Source of the DNA: Stappia taiwanensis
GTDB taxonomy: Bacteria > Pseudomonadota > Alphaproteobacteria > Rhizobiales > Stappiaceae
Direction: 5' to 3'
Assembly (NCBI RefSeq): GCF_014635285.1
Contig: NZ_BMCR01000002.1
Location: 248,001 to 312,000 of the forward strand
DNA: 64,000 nt
The position numbers and the translations under genes are program-made. Of the stretch, positions 60,888 to 64,000 are shown piece by piece. The first letter of the stretch is position 1. Every line of letters begins with the position of its first letter. Under the pieces are notes generated by a model. That model searched no databases and was not told the origin of the DNA. It saw only the letters and a list, made by a program, of their open reading frames with translations.

Positions 60888-62771
60888 CTAGCTCCGCATC
60901 AGGATGTCATAGAGTTCGCGCACCACCTGCATCACCCGGGCATTGGCCGCATAGGCATTCTGCAATTGGACCAGTTGCGCCAGTTCCTGATCGACATCGA
61001 CCTTGGCGCTTTCATCCAGCCGGCCCTTCAGATTGGTGGTGACCACCTCCTGGCCCATCGCCGTGGCCTTGGCCTGAGCCGCCCGCCCGCTCTGGTGCGA
61101 GACGATTGCCGTCACGAAATCATTGATCGAGCCCTCGAAAATCGATGTTCGGCCACCGGTCTTGCTCTCCGGGGAAAACGCCGTCTTCGCCTTGGTCAGC
61201 TTATCGAGGATCGCCTCGGGCCGGGTGGCATCGCCATTGGGAATGCCCGGCGCATATTCCACCAGCAGGGACGGATCGTTGATCAACTCGCTGTTGACGG
61301 TGAGACGCGAGGCAAAGCCGGCGACATTCGGCCGCCCGTCGGCCATGCCGGTAAAGATCTCGCCGCCATCGTCGACGAACAGGGCGAATGCGTCGCCATG
61401 GGCGGAGGAACTGGTCACCGTCTCCCGGGTGCTGGCGCTTTCAATCCGCACCGAGGCCGGGGCCGTGCTTTCCAGCCGAAGCACCGAGCCGCCCGGATTG
61501 GCGGCGGCGAACACGCCCGCGCCGACACGCGGATCCGCATCGAGCGCCGACTGAATGCCCGCGGCAATGGTTGCGTAGTTGCCGCTGGAGAAGTCGACGG
61601 CCAGGAAGATGTCATCCGGATCGTTGGTGTCTGTCAGCGCCGGAGGTTCCGGCCCGTCGCTGCGATAGATCGTCACCGACTTGGTGCGCCCGGTCGCCAT
61701 ATCCTTGTAGTCGAAGGTCAGACTGTCGCCACGCTGCAGGTTGGCCAGATCCATCTCGTAGCCGGTCTGCGTCCCGGTCGCCGGATAGGCGGTTCCCGGT
61801 TCGGTATGGGTGGAAAACGCCCGCGACATGGAGGCGGCGAGCTCGTCGAGCTGGGTCTGGGCATCGGCCAGCACTTCGTCGCGCATGTTGACCAGCGCCG
61901 CCAGCGAGCCGGAGCGCAAGGTCTTGGTCGACAGCAGGTCGATACGGCTACCTTCCGAGTTTTCAAGGGCGATGGTGCCGACACCGCGCTTGGCCGGGTC
62001 GGCATCGTAGACCGAGGTCGCACCAATATTGCCGCGCGCATCGAAGGTCAGCTTCTGCACATTGACATCGTAGAGCGGCGTGCCGCCGGAGGTGTGAATG
62101 CGAATGCCGCCCTGCTCGGTCGGTTTCACCTCGATGTCCATGTAGCCGGAGAGTTCCTCCAGCAGCTTGTCGCGCTCATCCTGCAGCCCGACCGGCATGT
62201 CGCCATCCTGGCTGTGCAGCACCACCTGCCGGTCCAGCGACTGGATGTCGGTCAGCAGCTCGTTGACCCGGTCAACCTGCTCGGCGATCTGATACTCGAC
62301 CTCCTGCCGCATGCCCTGGATCTCGTCGGACATGCCGGTGATCTTGCCCACCAGCGCCTGCGCCGTGCGGACCACCTCAAGACGGTTGGAGTAGTTTTCC
62401 GGCCCCGACACCAGACTGGATACCGAGCCGATGAAGCTGTTCACCGTGTTGGGCAGAGACCCAGCGTCGTTGATACTGCCAAACAGCGTGTCCAGTCGCC
62501 CGGTGTATTGCTGGGAGACACCGGCGAAGGTGTATTCCGCCAGCGAGGTGCGATACTGCCCCTGAACCGCCAGGTCCAGATGCCGGCGCATGCTGTCCGT
62601 ATCGACCCCGGTGACCCGGCCGTTTCCATCATAGCTGGCCGAGGCGGAAATGGACTTCCGCGTGTAGCCGACCGTGTCGGAGTTGGCGATATTGGTGGCC
62701 GCGACCTCAAGCTGGCGCTGATTGAAGCCCAGCCCGATCAACGCGGTGTTCAGAGCACTGCTAAGTCCCAT
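60888..62771 (-). CDS. flgK: Hook-associated protein FlgK (HAP1)
   Basis: This is a 627-residue protein. The N-terminal LSSALNTALIGLGFNQRQLE and AATNIANSDTVGYTRKSISA are the hook/rod motif. The flagellin-like C-terminus reads DVDQELAQLVQLQNAYAANA, ending REL YDILMRS-like. The middle has typical D2/D3 beta content. It precedes flgL with TAGTG coupling and follows flgE by 83 nt. Confidence 0.95.
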   Translation of the reverse strand: MGLSSALNTALIGLGFNQRQLEVAATNIANSDTVGYTRKSISASASYDGNGRVTGVDTDSMRRHLDLAVQGQYRTSLAEYTFAGVSQQYTGRLDTLFGSINDAGSLPNTVNSFIGSVSSLVSGPENYSNRLEVVRTAQALVGKITGMSDEIQGMRQEVEYQIAEQVDRVNELLTDIQSLDRQVVLHSQDGDMPVGLQDERDKLLEELSGYMDIEVKPTEQGGIRIHTSGGTPLYDVNVQKLTFDARGNIGATSVYDADPAKRGVGTIALENSEGSRIDLLSTKTLRSGSLAALVNMRDEVLADAQTQLDELAASMSRAFSTHTEPGTAYPATGTQTGYEMDLANLQRGDSLTFDYKDMATGRTKSVTIYRSDGPEPPALTDTNDPDDIFLAVDFSSGNYATIAAGIQSALDADPRVGAGVFAAANPGGSVLRLESTAPASVRIESASTRETVTSSSAHGDAFALFVDDGGEIFTGMADGRPNVAGFASRLTVNSELINDPSLLVEYAPGIPNGDATRPEAILDKLTKAKTAFSPESKTGGRTSIFEGSINDFVTAIVSHQSGRAAQAKATAMGQEVVTTNLKGRLDESAKVDVDQELAQLVQLQNAYAANARVMQVVRELYDILMRS

Positions 62772-62854
62772 GGCCTCGTCCAGCGTTCACCCGAATGCGG
62801 TTGTCATGGCGCGGCACCGGCCGGAGGATCCCGGCCGGCGCCCTGCCAGGGCCG

Positions 62855-64000
62855 TTATCGGATCATGTTGATCGCTTCTTTCAGCATCTGGTCGCCCGTG
62901 TTGACGATCCGCGTGTTGGCCGAATAGGCCTGCTGGGTCACGATCAGCTTGGAAAATTCATCGGCGATATCGGTGTTGGAGGCTTCAAGCCGCTTGCCGA
63001 CGATCCGCCCTTGCGCTCCGGCGATCGGCTCGCCCGATTCCGGGGTCACCTCATAGGCACCGCCATCGACACGCTCCAGCCAGGCCTCGCCAGAGAACGA
63101 CACCAGAGAAATGTCATAGAGCTCACGCGTCCGGCCGTTCGAATAGGCGGCGACAAGCCGCCCGGCCTCGGAGACCGAAACACCGGTCAGGTCGCCGGAC
63201 GGATAGCCGTTCTGGGTCAGCTTGGAGATCTTGGCCCGGCCATTGCTGTCGGAGAACTGGGTCAGGGCATTGGTGCCGAAGTCGAGCGACACATCGCCCA
63301 CCGTCTCGCCATCGACGGTCAGTGCGGTGATCGTCATCTGGTCGTTGGACGGCAAGGTCATCTTACCGCCATTGGCCGCACTGGAATCGAACTGGGCGTC
63401 CGACACCTTGGTCCACTTGGCGTTCGCGCCAGTGGCATCGGAATCGGACAGGTAGTAGAGCGACCAGGTGTCGGGCTGGGAGCCGTCATCCTCGTAGGTC
63501 TTGGCCCAGCGCATCTGCACGTTCACCGGCGTGCCGCTGGAGTTGTAGACGGTGATCGCCTCACCAGCGATGGACGAATTGAGGAAGGCCACCTCGTCAT
63601 CGGCGGAGATCGCATCCACACCCACCGTCTGGCCGGCGGCCGCCCCGTCCGGCGCCGCACCGGTGGAGGCCTTGGTCAGCGCCGCATCGAGGAGATCGTC
63701 GCCGCCGGCCAGCTTGGCGCTGGTCTGCGGGGTTGTCGGCAGGTTGCCCTCATACTGGATCCGGTCGGTCAGCACCGCCGGGATCACCGAGGTGTCGATG
63801 GTGATGATCGACGGCACGCTGCCGGACACGTTGTTCGTTACCGGATCGATCGGCTGACCCATCAAGTAGTAGCCGGCGCCATTGACCAGACGACCTTCCT
63901 TATCGACCTCGAAGTCGCCGCGGCGGGTATAGAGATCGTCACCGGAGAAGATCGAGCGGCCATCGACCTCGCCCGCCTTGCCCTGCACGACGAAATAGCC
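62855..64000 (-). CDS. flgE: Flagellar hook protein FlgE, C-terminal part (cut by window edge)
   Basis: About 382 residues are visible; the N-terminus lies beyond base 64000. The frame is open to the edge (GYFVVQGKAGEVDGRSIFSG). The hook core includes LYTRRGDFEVDKEGRLVNGA, GYYLMGQP and AVLTDRIQYEGNLPTTPQT. The C-terminal motif VGKRLEASNTDIADEFSKLI, then VTQQAYSANTRIVNTGDQML, is the FlgE signature. It starts the flgE-flgK-flgL group. Confidence 0.95.
   Translation of the reverse strand, partial: GYFVVQGKAGEVDGRSIFSGDDLYTRRGDFEVDKEGRLVNGAGYYLMGQPIDPVTNNVSGSVPSIITIDTSVIPAVLTDRIQYEGNLPTTPQTSAKLAGGDDLLDAALTKASTGAAPDGAAAGQTVGVDAISADDEVAFLNSSIAGEAITVYNSSGTPVNVQMRWAKTYEDDGSQPDTWSLYYLSDSDATGANAKWTKVSDAQFDSSAANGGKMTLPSNDQMTITALTVDGETVGDVSLDFGTNALTQFSDSNGRAKISKLTQNGYPSGDLTGVSVSEAGRLVAAYSNGRTRELYDISLVSFSGEAWLERVDGGAYEVTPESGEPIAGAQGRIVGKRLEASNTDIADEFSKLIVTQQAYSANTRIVNTGDQMLKEAINMIR

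Overview
The window is a GC-rich stretch (about two thirds G+C by eye) of an alphaproteobacterial chromosome, most likely from the Hyphomicrobiales or a near relative. The signs are CckA, FliX, FlaF/FlbT, a DksA with a degenerate zinc finger, recurrent CtrA-type boxes (TTAA-N7-TTAA), a GTTC-N7-GTTC LexA box and the flagellar gene order. I saw no rRNA, tRNA, CRISPR array, insertion sequence or integrase.

The left third (1-24800) is mostly housekeeping and small accessory operons. It holds murI (cut by the window edge), a TrmJ-type rRNA/tRNA methyltransferase, an HdeD-like membrane protein, an orphan sensor kinase with a periplasmic molybdopterin-domain protein, icd, a cyclic-nucleotide-gated potassium channel behind alaS, and recA with its LexA box. 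It continues with psuK-psuG (pseudouridine breakdown), an uncharacterised three-gene coiled-coil/membrane operon, a DinB-like protein, a lipoprotein, a four-gene phospholipid operon and the cell-cycle kinase gene cckA. The recA reading frame is broken: about 46 nt that encode the start of DNA-binding loop L2 are missing.

The right two thirds (24900-64000) are a large flagellar region. A minus-strand operon flgB-flgC-fliE-fliQ-fliR-flhB diverges from fliO-fliP. A minus-strand group fliL-fliM-DUF6468-motE plus a 1294-residue exported protein diverges from flgF-flgG-flgA-flgH. An HD-GYP gene, dksA, fliX and flgI-flgJ-flgN-like follow, then flaG. Between flaG and the flagellins is a glycosylation island: a TPR-glycosyltransferase fusion resembling FlmG, a CMP-nonulosonate synthetase, a methyltransferase, a pyruvyl-transferase-family protein and a short NeuB-type synthase. 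Three tandem flagellin genes of equal length, flbT overlapping flaF, and convergent flgE-flgK-flgL close the window.

The regulatory picture is coherent. CtrA-like boxes sit at the flgB/fliO and fliL/flgF divergent promoters and before two flagellins, with weaker ones before flaG, flgI/fliX and flbT. Good sigma-54 (-24/-12) promoters precede flgF and flgI. With cckA encoded beside flhB, this suggests a Caulobacter-like cascade (CckA-CtrA, then sigma-54/FliX, then FlbT/FlaF control of flagellin). All functional calls rest on recognised motifs and context; no database search was possible.
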